Below are positions 34,350 through 48,619 of a DNA stretch of 62,500 nt, piece by piece. Origin of the DNA: Neocallimastix lanati (nom. inval.) (Eukaryota; Neocallimastigomycota; Neocallimastigomycetes; Neocallimastigales; Neocallimastigaceae); NCBI GenBank assembly GCA_016946835.1, contig JACVTC010000028.1, positions 1,265,001 through 1,327,500 on the forward strand, in the 5' to 3' direction. Every line of letters begins with the position of its first letter. The first letter of the stretch is position 1. The notes below the pieces were generated by a model. The model did not search any database, was not told the origin of the DNA, and saw only the letters and a list, made by a program, of their open reading frames with translations. The position numbers and the translations under genes were made by a program.

Positions 34350-35524
34350 GGAAAAAATTAAAAAGCTTTATCGAAAGATGGTATTTATTTATCAGAACCA
34401 TTATTTTATTATGACACTATAAAATATGATGAAAATGTAATTGATATAAATTTTGAAAATAGGCAAATTACGAAAATATATAATAATGAATTAAGCTGAA
34501 ATTACTTTAAAGAACATTCAAGGTATTAACGAATATTCATAGTGCATATGTTAGTAAAGATGACTATGATTATTATAATAATCAATATGAAGAAGTAAAA
34601 AAAAAAAAAAAAAAAAAAGATTATTTTAAAAGTAAATATGAAAAAACGACAATATGATGCGATATTTAAAGAAATTATAGAAGCTGCTAGTAAAGGCGCA
34701 GGTAAAGTATTTAAAAACAGGTTATCTAAAGGTTCTAAAAGGTGCTTAAAGGTTCTTAAACCGGTGTACTAAGTGAAACGAATCAAGATTAAATTACCAA
34801 TGGTTATTCTGATGCTTACACCATTGGACATATACTGAAACATCATCACAAGAAAATTCACAAACCGATACCCTATTTCTAATATCTTAAAAAAAACTAA
34901 TATATGGAGCAGTGAACATGGATGAGGTCAAGAAGATATCTGGATATCAGAAACTAAAAAAAAAAAAAAAAATGGTAGAATATTTGGTAAAAAGTACATT
35001 CAATACATCAACAAAAGAAGTTTCTATTGAAGATTCAAAAAAAAAAAAAAAAAAAAACTATGTCTAAATACAAGTTAAGTTAAGTAAAGCTAGATCTAAT
35101 AGTGTTACATATTCAGTTAATCCAGTAATTAATGAATACACCATACAGATGATGACGGATGTCTATGTATATGAAGTTAACTCCTAAACTTAAAATCTGA
35201 AGTTATTCTATGGGCACGGGGAGCCAATGATGATTTATGATGACGATCACGTTGAATTTTATTTCCTCGGACATTTAACTAAAAAATGAAGGAAAAGCAT
35301 TTATTATAAATAAAAAACAGGATGTTCTTATAGAGAAAAGAAAAAATGACATTTTTTGATTGAAGGTTATTAAATAATGATTCTGTTTAAAAATTTAGAA
35401 AGCTTCGAACAATGGATTTGCCAACTTTTTTTATCCTCTGATGAGGAATTAATTTTGAACCAACATTTGATATAAGCAATAATAATTAATAATTATGGAG
35501 GATCAATGATTTCTATTAATGATA

Positions 35525-35562
<38 letters not shown>

Positions 35563-36608
35563 GGTATCTTTGTATTTTACTATCAGGAAAATTTGCTCTT
35601 TGTAAAAACTGAATTTAATGAAAATCATATTAAATGGTCTACTGGAACCACCATATTCTTAATACAGATTCAAATCCATGCTAATAAAAGTTGATTTGAA
35701 ATTTAAAATCGCCAAAAATGGTTATTTAGTCATTCACAACAAAAAAGAAAAAAAAAAATTATAAATATTAGGATGTTGATGTTGATAATAATGATATATA
35801 CCAAGTTGATATCTTCTCAAGAAATTGTTTTATGAGATTTTTTTTTTTTTTTTTTGGCCAAAAGATTTTACCAATTTACTGTCAATCCATCATGGTACCA
35901 AAGGATATACATTAATGATTCTTCCAAAAGGTTAGTAGTAATTGTGTCATTAACACTCTATGATGAACTAAACGCTTCAATATGGCGTATTAGTAGTTCT
36001 ATAGCAAGTGAAACCTTCAAAAGTTAAACGCTTTTCCCAATTAGAATACAATTTACCCATTAAAATTTGAAACCAAACCGTACAAATAAAAAAAAAAAAG
36101 ATAAGCGTTAACTACATTTCAAATACTGTAAAAAAAAAAAAAAAAAAAAAAAGCATAAATCTAAATCAGAATTATTATTTCGATTGTGATCTCATTATTA
36201 ATCAAGAAGAATCCTTGATTTCTGGTAATAGTGTTATATCAAGTTTATTTGCAACCTTCTAGTAATTTAGTTATAAAATAAAATAAATAAATAAATAAAA
36301 AAAAAAAAACTTAATAGGTGTCTACCAATATAGCAAATGTAGGACCATTTAGGACCATTTTCTCTTCCCCCCCTTCCCTCAATATTCCCTTTCATTTTCT
36401 TCTATCAGTGAAATGATTGTAAGAGATATGCATAACTATATTATATGACGTACTATTCATCCATATATATCCTATGTTAAAAAAAAAAAAAAAGGCTGTA
36501 ATGAAAAAAAAAAAAAAAAAGTTTAAAAAAGAGATAAGGATGATGATTATTTTGAAAGTTTTTTTTTTTTTTCTAACTGATAATGATGATGAAGATAAAA
36601 ATAGAAAT

Positions 36609-36639
<31 letters not shown>

Positions 36640-36824
36640 GAAAATAAAAAAGATGATATGGAATTCGCACCACCACCAGTTGAAAACAATAAATACTAAT
36701 AAAACTAACTTGAAACCAAAAAAAAAAAACTCTGACAAACCAATTTGAACCCAAGTAATTCTTTCATAAAATCAACTGAAATTATCAACTACTCTGATAA
36801 AACCAACTGAAACCTGTAATTTTG

Positions 36825-36873
<49 letters not shown>

Positions 36874-37047
36874 GCAAATAATTCTGATAATCCAGATCTT
36901 CAATATTATTACAAATTAAAAATTAACAAATAGTGGTTGAATTAAAAAAAAAAAAAAAAAAAAAAATTATTGAATATTCATGAAAATATTATTTCTTGGA
37001 GTCGTTTTATTTAAACCATTCGTTTATTTTATTATTACTTTCTTCTA

Positions 37048-37090
<43 letters not shown>

Positions 37091-37205
37091 AGATCTGTAA
37101 TACACACGCAGTTATGAACCACCAGACCAGATCGATCATAAGAGCATCATCGTCGACCCATATTTTAATGAAACAAATGCCACTTATTCAAAAATTAAAA
37201 AATTA
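34350..37205 (+). pseudogene. Heavily decayed coding region broken by A-run expansions, family unknown
   Basis: Plus-strand fragments in changing frames: SKDGIYLSEPLFYYDTIKYD, then DINFENRQITKIYNN; NIHSAYVSKDDYDYYNNQYE; QYDAIFKEIIEAASKGAGKV; MVEYLVKSTFNTSTKEVSIE; NLESFEQWICQLFLSSDEEL; LGIFVFYYQENLLFVKTEFN; NYYFDCDLIINQEESLISGN; an NSDK-P-like degenerate linker (36720-36900); and finally DHKSIIVDPYFNETNATYSK. Each is followed within 50-150 nt by a stop, frameshift or long A-run. The order and single strand suggest one or a few adjacent former genes. A relation to the minus-strand pseudogene at 32 kb cannot be shown. I cannot name the family. Confidence 0.5.
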
Positions 37206-38784
37206 AAAATTATTAGGTAATGATTTATTTTTTTTTTTTTTTATTTTTATTTTTATTTTTTATTTTTTATTTATTTTTGTATGATGAAGATAAATATATG
37301 TATATATATATATATAATTTATTTACTATTTTTTTACAAAATATTAAAAAAAAAAAAAAAAAAATTATTATCTTTATAAATATAAATTTTATAATGAAAT
37401 ATTATAAATAATAATAATTATTTTATTACTATTTTGCAAAACATTAAAAATATATCTTTATAGAGTTAAATTATGTTTTTATAATGAAATATGATAAATA
37501 ATCATAATTATTTTATTACTATTTTACAAAATATTAATAATATATATTATTTATAAAAAAAAAAAAATATATATATATATATACATAAAATAATATTGAT
37601 TATTAAATAAATATTATAAAAAAAAAAAGGTTTTAAGAACCACTATTTTGAATTTTTATTTATTCATTTATTTATTATACGCCACTTGGTGAAATGCAAC
37701 TTGAAGGATTAAGGATACTAAGGTAAAAAAAAAAAAAAAAATCAGGAAAAAACAGAGAGGAAGCCTTAAAAAGTTTCAAGAATTCTTTCATGAAACTTAA
37801 ATAAAAATATTTTCAGTAGCAGAAAAGGTGTTTTTTTTTTTTTTTTAAGAAGTTATTATTATTTTTTTTTTGTAAATTTATTAGTTATACTATACTAAAC
37901 CACTAAACCAAGAAAAAAAATTAAGCTTCCTATAAGATAATATATCGAAAAAAAAAATTTTTTTTTTTTTTTCATCTAAAATCCCTTATATAAACTATTA
38001 TAGGAAATTAATATACCTTTTTTTTTTAAAAAAAAAAAAAAAGTTTTTAAATAAAATATTAAATAAAATATTTATTTATCTAACTTTATTCTATTAAAAA
38101 TTCTTCTTTAATAATATTTTTATTATTATAAATATATATATATATTAAAAAAAATTATATAATATATATATATGATAATATTAATAATTAATTCATTATT
38201 TATGAATTAAAAAAAAAAGTTCTTGTTCTTAGTGGGGTTTACTAAATCAAATACTACTACAAAGTATGCATATTTATAAATTAAAGATGTTAAATTTAAT
38301 GTTTAAGATAGACACATTATAAATTGAAAAATAAAATAAAATAAAAAAATAAAAATAAAAATAAAAAATAAAAAAATAAAAAAAAAAATTAAAGAATTAA
38401 AAAACATTAGTATATACATAAATTAATAAAATAATATGTATGTATTCTTTTTTTTAATTTGAAAAAAAAAAAAAAAAAAAAAAAAAAAATAATAGAATTA
38501 TTTGAATATTATTTTATAGTGTGCCATATTTGTAATTTTATCCTTTACATATATATTATATATTTTGACTGATTTTTATCTTTTAATATACCTATATATA
38601 GCGGTAATAATAAAAATAAATATTTAATAAAAAAAAAAAATAATAATACATGTTAAATAACAAATCATTTTAATATTTTCATATTTTTTTTATAAAGAAA
38701 ATAATAAATAAAAAATTTTATTGTAATAATCAAAAGTAAATAATACAAAAATAATATAAAGAGAAAATATTTTAATTTTCATTT

Positions 38785-38817
<33 letters not shown>

Positions 38818-39595
38818 AATTAAAATAAATAAATAAATAATTAATAAACAAATAATAATAATAATAATAATTAAAAATACATAAATAAATAAATAAATAA
38901 ATAATAAGCATTAATATTTTTTCTATTTTTTCTTTTTTTTTTTCTTTTTTTTTTTTCTTTTTTAAATTTTCAAATATAAAAAATTTGAGTTATTTAATGA
39001 TAATATCTTAATAGATATATATTTATAAATAATATAAGATTTAATATACATTTAAATGAATATTTAATTATTTCAATAAATATTTTATTATTTAAATAAA
39101 ACAAATATATATTAACTCTATTTTATTTTTATATTTAATTTTATTTAATTTTATTTTTTTTAACCTTTCGAACTAAAAAAGGAAAATAAAAAAAAAATGT
39201 GCAGATAAATTAATTATTTAATGGCTAAATATTTAGATATATCAATATAAATAAAAATAGTATTGTAAATATATAAGCATAATTGTAAACATAAATAAAT
39301 ATAAATAAATATTAGAATTAATTGTAAATATAAATATAATTGTAAATATAAATATAATTGTAAATATAAATAAATATAAATAAATTAATATAAAAGTTTT
39401 TTTTTTTGTTATATATATAAAAAAAAATAACCAAATTCATCAATTAAAAATTAATTTTATTTGTTAATTTTTTTTTATCTATTTTTACTAAAAATGGTTA
39501 AAAAACTCTTATTATAATTTAATGAAGTATGGAAAAAAAATTTTTTTTAATATATAATTTTAAATATCGTAAAATATTCCTATATTAAATTATTT
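37206..39595. other. A/T-rich, no intact gene
   Basis: A short piece near 37680-37830 (PLGEMQLEGLRIL then KKQRGSLKKFQEFFHET) may be a last trace of the preceding pseudogene. Otherwise homopolymers, AAAT arrays (38880-38900) and an 18-bp TAATTGTAAATATAAATA repeat (39316-39376). Confidence 0.45.
37320..37560. repeat. Diverged ~90-100 bp tandem repeat, 2.5 copies
   Basis: A block containing ATTTTRCAAAAYATTAA and TTTATAATGAAATAT recurs at about 37331, 37431 and 37521. Confidence 0.6.
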
Positions 39596-42500
39596 CATTA
39601 TTTATTATTTATTATTTATTATTTATTATTTATTATTTATTATTTATTATTTATTATTTATTATTTATTATTTATTATTTATTATTTATTATTTATTATT
39701 TATTATTTATTATTTATTATTTATTATTTATTATTTATTATTTATTATTTATTATTTATTATTTATTATTTATTATTTATTATTTATAATTTATTATTTA
39801 TAATTTATTATTTATTATTTATTATTTATTATTTATTATTTATTATTTATTATTTATTATTTATTATTTATTATTTATTATTTATTATTTATTATTTATT
39901 ATTTATTATTTAATTATTCATTATTTATTATTTATTATTTATTATTTATTATTTATCATTTATTATTATTTATTATTTATTATTATTTATTATTTATTAT
40001 TTATTATTCTATTATTTATTATTTATTATTTATTATTTATTATTTATTATTTATTATTTATTATTTATTATTTATTATTTATTATTTATTATTTATTATT
40101 TATAATTTATTATTTATTATTTATAATTTATTATTTATTATTTATTATTTATAATTTATTATTTATTATTTATTATTTATATTTATTATTTATTATTTAT
40201 TATTTATTATTTATTATTTATTATTTATTATTTATTATTTATTATTTATTATTTATTATTTATTATTTATTATTTATCATTTATTATTTATTATTTATTA
40301 TTTATTATTTATTATTTATTATTTATTATTTATTATTTATTATTTATTATTTATTATTTATTATTTATTATTTATTATTTATTATTTATCATTTATTATT
40401 ATTTATTATTTATTATTATTTATTATTTATTATTTATTATTCTATTATTTATTATTTATTATTTATTATTTATTATTTATTTATTATTTATTATTTATTA
40501 TTTATTATTTATTATTTATTATTTATTATTTATAATTTATTATTTATTATTTATAATTTATTATTTATTATTTATTATTTATAATTTATTATTTATTATT
40601 TATTATTTATTATTTATTATTTATTATTTATTATTTATTATTTATTATTTATTATTTATTATTTATTATTTATTATTTATTATTTATTAATTTATTATTT
40701 ATTATTTATTATTTATTATTTATTATTTATTATTTATTATTTATTATTTATTATTTATTATTTATTATTTATTATTTATTATTTATTATTTATTATTTAT
40801 TATTTATTATTTATTATTTATTATTTATTATTTATTATTTATTATTTATTATTTATTATTTATTATTTATTATTTATTATTTATAATTTATTATTTATAA
40901 TTTATTATTTATTATTTATTATTTATTATTTATTATTTATTATTTATTATTTATTATTTATTATTTATTATTTATTATTTATTATTTATTATTTATTATT
41001 TATTATTTAATTATTCATTATTTATTATTTATTATTTATTATTTATTATTTATCATTTATTATTATTTATTATTTATTATTATTTATTATTTATTATTTA
41101 TTATTCTATTATTTATTATTTATTATTTATTATTTATTATTTATTATTTATTATTTATTATTTATTATTTATTATTTATTATTTATTATTTATTATTTAT
41201 AATTTATTATTTATTATTTATAATTTATTATTTATTATTTATTATTTATAATTTATTATTTATTATTTATTATTTATAATTTATTATTTATTATTTATTA
41301 TTTATTATTTATTATTTATTATTTATTATTTATTATTTATTATTTATTATTTATTATTTATTATTTATTATTTATCATTTATTATTTATTATTTATTATT
41401 TATTATTTATTATTTATTATTTATTATTTATTATTTATTATTTATTATTTATTATTTATTATTTATTATTTATTATTTATTATTTATCATTTATTATTAT
41501 TTATTATTTATTATTATTTATTATTTATTATTTATTATTCTATTATTTATTATTTATTATTTATTATTTATTATTTATTATTTATTATTTATTATTTATT
41601 ATTTATTATTTATTATTTATTATTTATTATTTATAATTTATTATTTATTATTTATAATTTATTATTTATTATTTATTATTTATAATTTATTATTTATTAT
41701 TTATTATTTATTATTTATTATTTATTATTTATTATTTATTATTTATTATTTATTATTTATTATTTATTATTTATTATTTATTATTTATAATTTATTATTT
41801 ATTATTTATTATTTATTATTTATTATTTATTATTTATTATTTATTATTTATTATTTATTATTTATTATTTATTATTTATTATTTATTATTTATTATTTAT
41901 TATTTATTATTTAATTATTCATTATTTATTATTTATTATTTATTATTTATTATTTATTATATATTTATTTATTATTTATTATTTATTATTATTTATTATT
42001 TATTATTTATTATTCTATTATTTATTATTTATTATTTATTATTTATTATTTATTATTTATTATTTATTATTTATTATTTATTATTTATTATTTATTATTT
42101 ATAATTTATTATTTATTATTTATTATTTATAATTTATTATTTATTATTTATTATTTATTATTTATTATTTATTATTTATTATTTATTATTTATTATTTAT
42201 TATTTATTATTTATTATTTATTATTTATTATTTATTATTTATTATTTATTATTTATTATTTATTATTTATTATTTATTATTATTATTTATTATTATTATT
42301 ATTTATTATTTATTATTTATTATTTATTATTTATTATTTATTATTTATTATTTATTATTTATTATTTATTATTTATTATTTATTATTTATTATTTATTAT
42401 TTATTATTTATTATTTATTATTTATTATTTATTATTTATTATTTATTATTTATTATTTATTATTTATTATTTATTATTTATTATTTATTATTTATTATTT

Positions 42501-43193
42501 ATTATTTATTATTTATTATTTATTATTTATATTTATTATTTATTATTTATTATTTATAATTTATTATTTATTATTTATTATTTATTATTTATTATTTATT
42601 ATTTATTATTTATTATTTATTATTTATTATTTATTATTTATTATTTATTATTTATTATTTATTATTTATTATTTATTATTTATTATTTATTATTTATTAT
42701 TTATTATTTATATTTATTATTTATTATTTATAATTTATTATTTATTATTTATTATTTATAATTTATTATTTATTATTTAATTATTTATTATTTATTATTT
42801 ATTATTTATTATTTATCATTTATTATTATTTATTATTTATTATTTATTATTATTTATTATTTATTATTTATTATTTATTATTCTATTATTTATTATTTAT
42901 TATTTATTATTTATTATTTATTATTTATTATTTATTATTTATTATTTATTATTTATTATTTATTATTTATTATTTATTATTTATTATTTATTATTTATTA
43001 TATATTTATTTATTATTTATTATTTATTATTTATTATTTATTATTTATTATTTATTATTTATTATTTATTATTTATTATTTATTATTTATTATTTATTAT
43101 TTATTATTTAATGTTATTTATTATTCATTATTCATTATTTATTATTCATTATTCAATTATTTATTATTCATTATTCAATTATTTATTATTATT
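39596..43193. repeat. 3.6-kb satellite of the 7-bp unit TTATTTA, with higher-order structure
   Basis: About 500 tandem copies of TTATTTA. Variants break it: TATAA, TATCATT, TTCTATT, TTAATTATTCATT and TATATATTT. A 52-bp spacing between TATCATT and TTCTATT recurs at 39957/40009, 40390/40442, 41054/41106 and 41488/41540, and with 66-bp spacing at 42817/42883. Successive cassettes lie 433, 664 and 434 bp apart, so a block of about 1097 bp is itself repeated. The array degrades at its right end into TTCATTA units. Confidence 0.93.
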
Positions 43194-43418
43194 TTTTTTT
43201 ATTATCCATATTAAAGTTGAGGCTAAATAAATAATTAGCATACTAACTAAATAATTAATTAATTAACTAAATAAATAAATAAATAGATTTTATTATTATT
43301 ATTAATAATTAATTATAAAAAAAAAAAAAATTGTAGATCAATTTCCCATATAAATTGTTAAGTCTCTAAAAAGACTTATCTATTGATATATTATCTTATT
43401 ATGGATGTTTAATTGCCC

Positions 43419-43419
<1 letters not shown>

Positions 43420-43470
<51 letters not shown>
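43420..43470. repeat. (AAT)n microsatellite
   Basis: About 16 uninterrupted AAT/ATA units on the plus strand. Confidence 0.9.
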
Positions 43471-43473
<3 letters not shown>

Positions 43474-43658
43474 CAAGCAAACAAAACAAACAAAAAAAAA
43501 AAGATAAATATTGTTTTTTTTCATAATATATAATATATAATTATATAGTATATAACTTTTATAACTTTGATTTGTAGTGTGATTTCGAAGGTGATGTCTT
43601 TAAAATTAATTTAAAATTATAAGGTTAAGTTTTTAACTCTATTTTTATAATTTGTATT

Positions 43659-43706
<48 letters not shown>

Positions 43707-44145
43707 CAAAGTAATTAATGGCATTTAGATGTTTTTGGATAAATAAAAAAAAAATTAACAATTTGGTTAATATAAAATATATTATAATTATATATATATA
43801 ATTATATAATTTATATTTAACTTATTTACTCATTATATACAATTATTGTATTGAATTAAAAAAAAAAAAAAATAGTTAAAAAAGAGTTCACTCTATAAAA
43901 AAAAATAATAAAAATAAAAAAAAAAAAACTGTGTTCATAGGTCATTCTTATAGGTGGAAATAGCAACAACAATGATTTGTCCTATCTTTATATGCATTAA
44001 ACAATAATTTATATAATTGAGATCGCCTTTATTTTTAAATAAAACAAAAAATTTTTTTAAATTATAAAAAGAAAAATAGAATAATTAAATTATAAAAGAC
44101 CATTTTTTATTTTTAAAATAAAATAAATAAATAAATAAATAAATG

Positions 44146-44185
<40 letters not shown>

Positions 44186-44216
44186 ATAAAATTGATAATT
44201 AATAAGACATAGTTAT

Positions 44217-44313
44217 AAAATATAAAACTATTTAAAATATAAAACTATTTAAAATATAAAACTTTTTAAAATATAAAACTTTTTAAAATATAAAACTATT
44301 TAAAATATAAAAA
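44217..44313. repeat. 17-bp tandem repeat, about 5.5 copies
   Basis: Unit AAAATATAAAACTATTT; copies 3 and 4 have CTTTTT in place of CTATTT. Confidence 0.85.
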
Positions 44314-45003
44314 TAAAATATTTAATAATTAAAAAAAGAAATAGTGAATGATGATATTAATAATATCTTAAAAGTATTTAATGATAGTATTTATAAATAA
44401 TTAAATTATCTTATTTTTTAAAGTAAATTTATTGGAAAAAAAAAAAAAAAAGGAAGAATTTTTTTTTTTCCATTTTTTAATTTTATTTAAATAATCAAAA
44501 TCAAGATTTGAAGGAATTAAAATAATTGATGAGTCAGAAATCTAATATTTCAATATTTTTTTTTTTTTTTTTTTAAAACAATTTTTTTAAATAAATAAAT
44601 AAAAATCATTTAAATAAAAATGAAATAAATGAATAAATTTATTAATATAATAATTTTTATATTTATAGATTAAATGATCTTTAAAACATTTTTAAATTTT
44701 ATTAATTAGGTAGTAATAAAAAAAAAAAAAAAAAAAAAAAGTGTATAATAAACTTTTGAAAAAAAAAAAAAAATATAAAAAAAATGATATTTTATAAATA
44801 ATACTGATAATACTATCTTTTAATTATTATTTCTTCAATTTAAAATATTAGAAATATTATTTATAACATTCATTAGAGTCTATACAAAAAACAAAAAAAA
44901 AATAACTGTTATAAAACTGAAATAAATAAATATATATTTAAAAATTAAATAAATAAAAAATTTAAATAAAAAAAAAAATAAAATAAAAATAACAATAAAA
45001 TAA

Positions 45004-45036
<33 letters not shown>

Positions 45037-45306
45037 GTTAATACAATTGAAGTTAATTTATCATATCATATAATTATACATTATTTTATTATTTTTTTAT
45101 TTTATTCTTTATTTTTATTATTATTTATATTATTTTTATTTGTATTTTTTTGTTTTTTTTTTGTATTTTTTAATTGTTGCTTATAGAGTGATACATAAAT
45201 TAATTTTTTATTAATGCATAATAAGATACATCTCAAAATCTTTAAAAAAATTTTTGTTTCGTGAATTTTCACTAAATAGATTAATAAAATAAGATTGAGA
45301 TAATAT

Positions 45307-45358
45307 TATTCAACCAAAAAAAAAATATATACATATATATATATATTTTGGTTGAATA
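45307..45358. repeat. Perfect 13-bp inverted repeat around an AT core
   Basis: TATTCAACCAAAA (45307-45319) and TTTTGGTTGAATA (45346-45358) are exact complements separated by 26 bp of A and TATA sequence, which can extend the stem. Confidence 0.85.
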
Positions 45359-46607
45359 TAATAAATATATTAATTTCAATATAATAATATTAAATTATTA
45401 TTTCATTTCAATAATCATAAGAAATTATTTTTAACATTTAATTATTTTTATTTTTATTACATAAAATTTATTAATATTAATATTATTATTATTATTATTA
45501 TTTTATTTTATTTTAATTAACTTTTGATTATTCATACTCGGTGCTTCTATTTTTTTTTTTAGAAGCAATTTTTTTCTTTTTTTATGAAAGAGAGTCAATA
45601 AATGGAAAACTATAAAAATAAAAATTAAAAATAAAAATAAAAATATAATTGCATTGATTAATTAATAAATGTAATATACATCTTATAAATGAATAACTAT
45701 TTAATATAATTGAATTTATTTAATTATTTATTTCTTATAAAAAAAATTATATCTAAAAATGGAATATTTCCTATTAATAATCCCTTTTAATTTTTTATTT
45801 ATTTATTTGTTTTTATTTTAATTTTTTTTTATATATTATTATATTTTTAATTTAAATAATAATATAATAATAATTAATAATAAATCATACTAATAATAAT
45901 AATATTCAATAATAAATCATACTAATAATAATAATCAATAATAAATTATACTATTAGTAATATAATCAATAATTAATAATAAGTAATAAATAAATAATAA
46001 TTTATTTTATGTTTAAATATATGTAATTTTTTTAATTAATAATAAGAAAAAAAAATATTATAAAATTTTATAGTTCTTTATTTTACTTTTTATTATTAAC
46101 GTTTATAATAAATTATATATATCATATATGAAATATTGAATGTTATATAAAATATAGATAATATCCTTTATTTTTTATTTTTATTTTTTTATTTTCTTTA
46201 TACTCTATAGATTATTGAATAAATTTTTTTATATTTTTTTAATTGAAATAAATTTCATATCATAAAATGTTATCTATATATAAATTGTAATAAAATATTA
46301 TTATAAATTATTTAAAAGATAAGAGATATAAATAAAATATTATAAATTATTAAGAGATATAATAAAATATGAATGATTATATATACGAAATACGAAAGTG
46401 TTAAATGTATTCTAATATATTGAACATATATTATTTAATATATTTTAAATAATTTAATTAATAAAATTTTAATAATCATAATTAATCTTTTTTTTATAAA
46501 ATAAAATCATATTAATCCACACTAGAATAATATATTAAATCAAGATATTAATATGTATTACATATAATAACTTTATTTTATAAAATTTTATAATTCAAAT
46601 AATAAAA

Positions 46608-46608
<1 letters not shown>

Positions 46609-46643
<35 letters not shown>

Positions 46644-46785
46644 TAATAATAATAATAATAAAAAGAATAATAAATAATAATAATAATAATAATAATAAAA
46701 AGAATAATAAATAATAATAATAAAAAGAATAATAAATAATAATAATAATAATAAATAATAATAAATAATAATAATAATAATAAAA
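46609..46785. repeat. AAT/AAAT compound array
   Basis: ATAATA units interrupted periodically by AAAAAGAATAATAAAT, giving a secondary period. Confidence 0.85.
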
Positions 46786-48540
46786 TAGTTAAAAAAAAAA
46801 AAAAAAAGAAAAATAAAATAATTATTATTACTAATTTGTTAATTGACTACTTTTAGTAATCATTTAATTTCTATTGAATTCCATTAATATTTTAATATTT
46901 TATATTAAAAAAAAAAAAATAAAGTGTACATAATAAAGGACACATGTAAATGTTTTTCATAAAAAAAAAATTTTTTTTTATTTTTATATTAAAAACATAA
47001 TTTTTTTTTTTTTAATTTTATATACAAAAAAATAACAATAATATATTCTATTATAATGTTATATATATAATAAAAAATAAATACACAAAAAATAAAAAAA
47101 ATTTTTTTTATATTTTTAAAGTTACAATATTTATAAATTTATTTAATTTGTCAGATAAATATTAATAATAAATAAAAACAAAAAACAAAAAAAAAAAAAT
47201 TATTATTATGGATTATTTATTATGGATTATTCCAATAATCGTGATTATTTTTTTTTTATATATTATTTTTCATTTATTATTTTTTTTTTGTATATAAAAC
47301 AAAAGATATTATACCATAATATAAAAATGGTAAAAAAAAAAAAAAAAAAACTATCTATATATAAATAATTATAAATATATGGTATGAGTTATTAAGAAAA
47401 GAAAATCCCTTTTTTTATTATTATTATTTTTTTTATTTTTATTAGATTTTTGAATACTACCATTAATCCAAAGTAAAATATATAAATAGATTAACAAATT
47501 TAAGAGTAGACGTAATTAAACATTTTAGATCATTTTAAGATCAGGGTCTCTCTCATATATAAATGATCTTGAATATATTATAATATTTTATAACTTTAGA
47601 TATGTATATATATTACTCATTTTATTTTATTTTCTTACATATATATATTTTTTATTACTTTTTTTTTTTTTCTTAATATATTATTATTTTATTATATTTT
47701 TTTCTTTTTCTTCTTACGGTAATGTATTTTATTTTCATTTTTAATTTTTTTTTTTCATAAAGAAAAATGTTTATATTAAAAATTATATCATACAATATAA
47801 GTACACTATAAGAATTATATAGAATGTAAATATATATATCTATTTTTTTTTAATTATTTGCCTAATTGTATTGAATAATAACATAAATATTTTATATATA
47901 TATATTATATATTTTCTTTTTAACTTTTTATATATTATTATCACTCTATATCGATTATTTAAGTAAATAATTTAAAAGCTGAATTATTAACTCATCATGT
48001 TATAATAATTTAATTTTTTATTTTTTAAAAAAAAAAAAGACATTTTTATTTTATTTTGCTTTTTAATTAATAATTATAAATGAATATAATATATAATGTT
48101 TATATAATGCATATATGAGGTATTAATAATTATATTTTGAGATAATAAGTCCTTTTTTTATTATTTTTTTTTGTTTGCATTAAAAATATAATAATAATAA
48201 TTGTAATATTTCATTTTTTTAAAATTTTTCTTAAAAAAATATATATATATATCTGCATATATATCTGCGTTATCTTGATAATAAAAAAACAAAAAAGATT
48301 TTTCATTTATTAATAAATTTTTTTTAATCTATTATTGAATTGAATAATCCAATTAATTTTTATTAAACTAAAATAAATAATTAAAAAATCCTTGATTTTG
48401 ATTTTTATAGCTATCAATGATTATCCTTTAACCAAAATTATAAAAATTTTAAAATTTTTTTTGGCTTATATTACCAATTAATTTCAATATATCAATTGTA
48501 TAGAATAAATTATACATGATTTATTGTTTTAATTTTTATA

Positions 48541-48619
48541 AAATATTTTTCCTCCTATATTTAGAAATAATCAAACTTTAAATTATTTTTCCTTCTATAT
48601 TTAGAAATAATCAAACTTT
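48541..48619. repeat. 40-bp tandem duplication
   Basis: Two nearly identical copies containing CTATATTTAGAAATAATC and AAACTTT; one has CCTCC where the other has CCTTC. Confidence 0.9.

Noticed and set aside
32041-37205. Possible insertion of a large DNA virus or polinton
   Set aside because: No capsid, ATPase, polymerase, integrase or terminal repeat motif is visible; only unidentified decayed coding fragments.
39596-43193. CRISPR-like regular repeat array
   Set aside because: Units are directly adjacent without unique spacers, and the genome is eukaryotic. It is a satellite.
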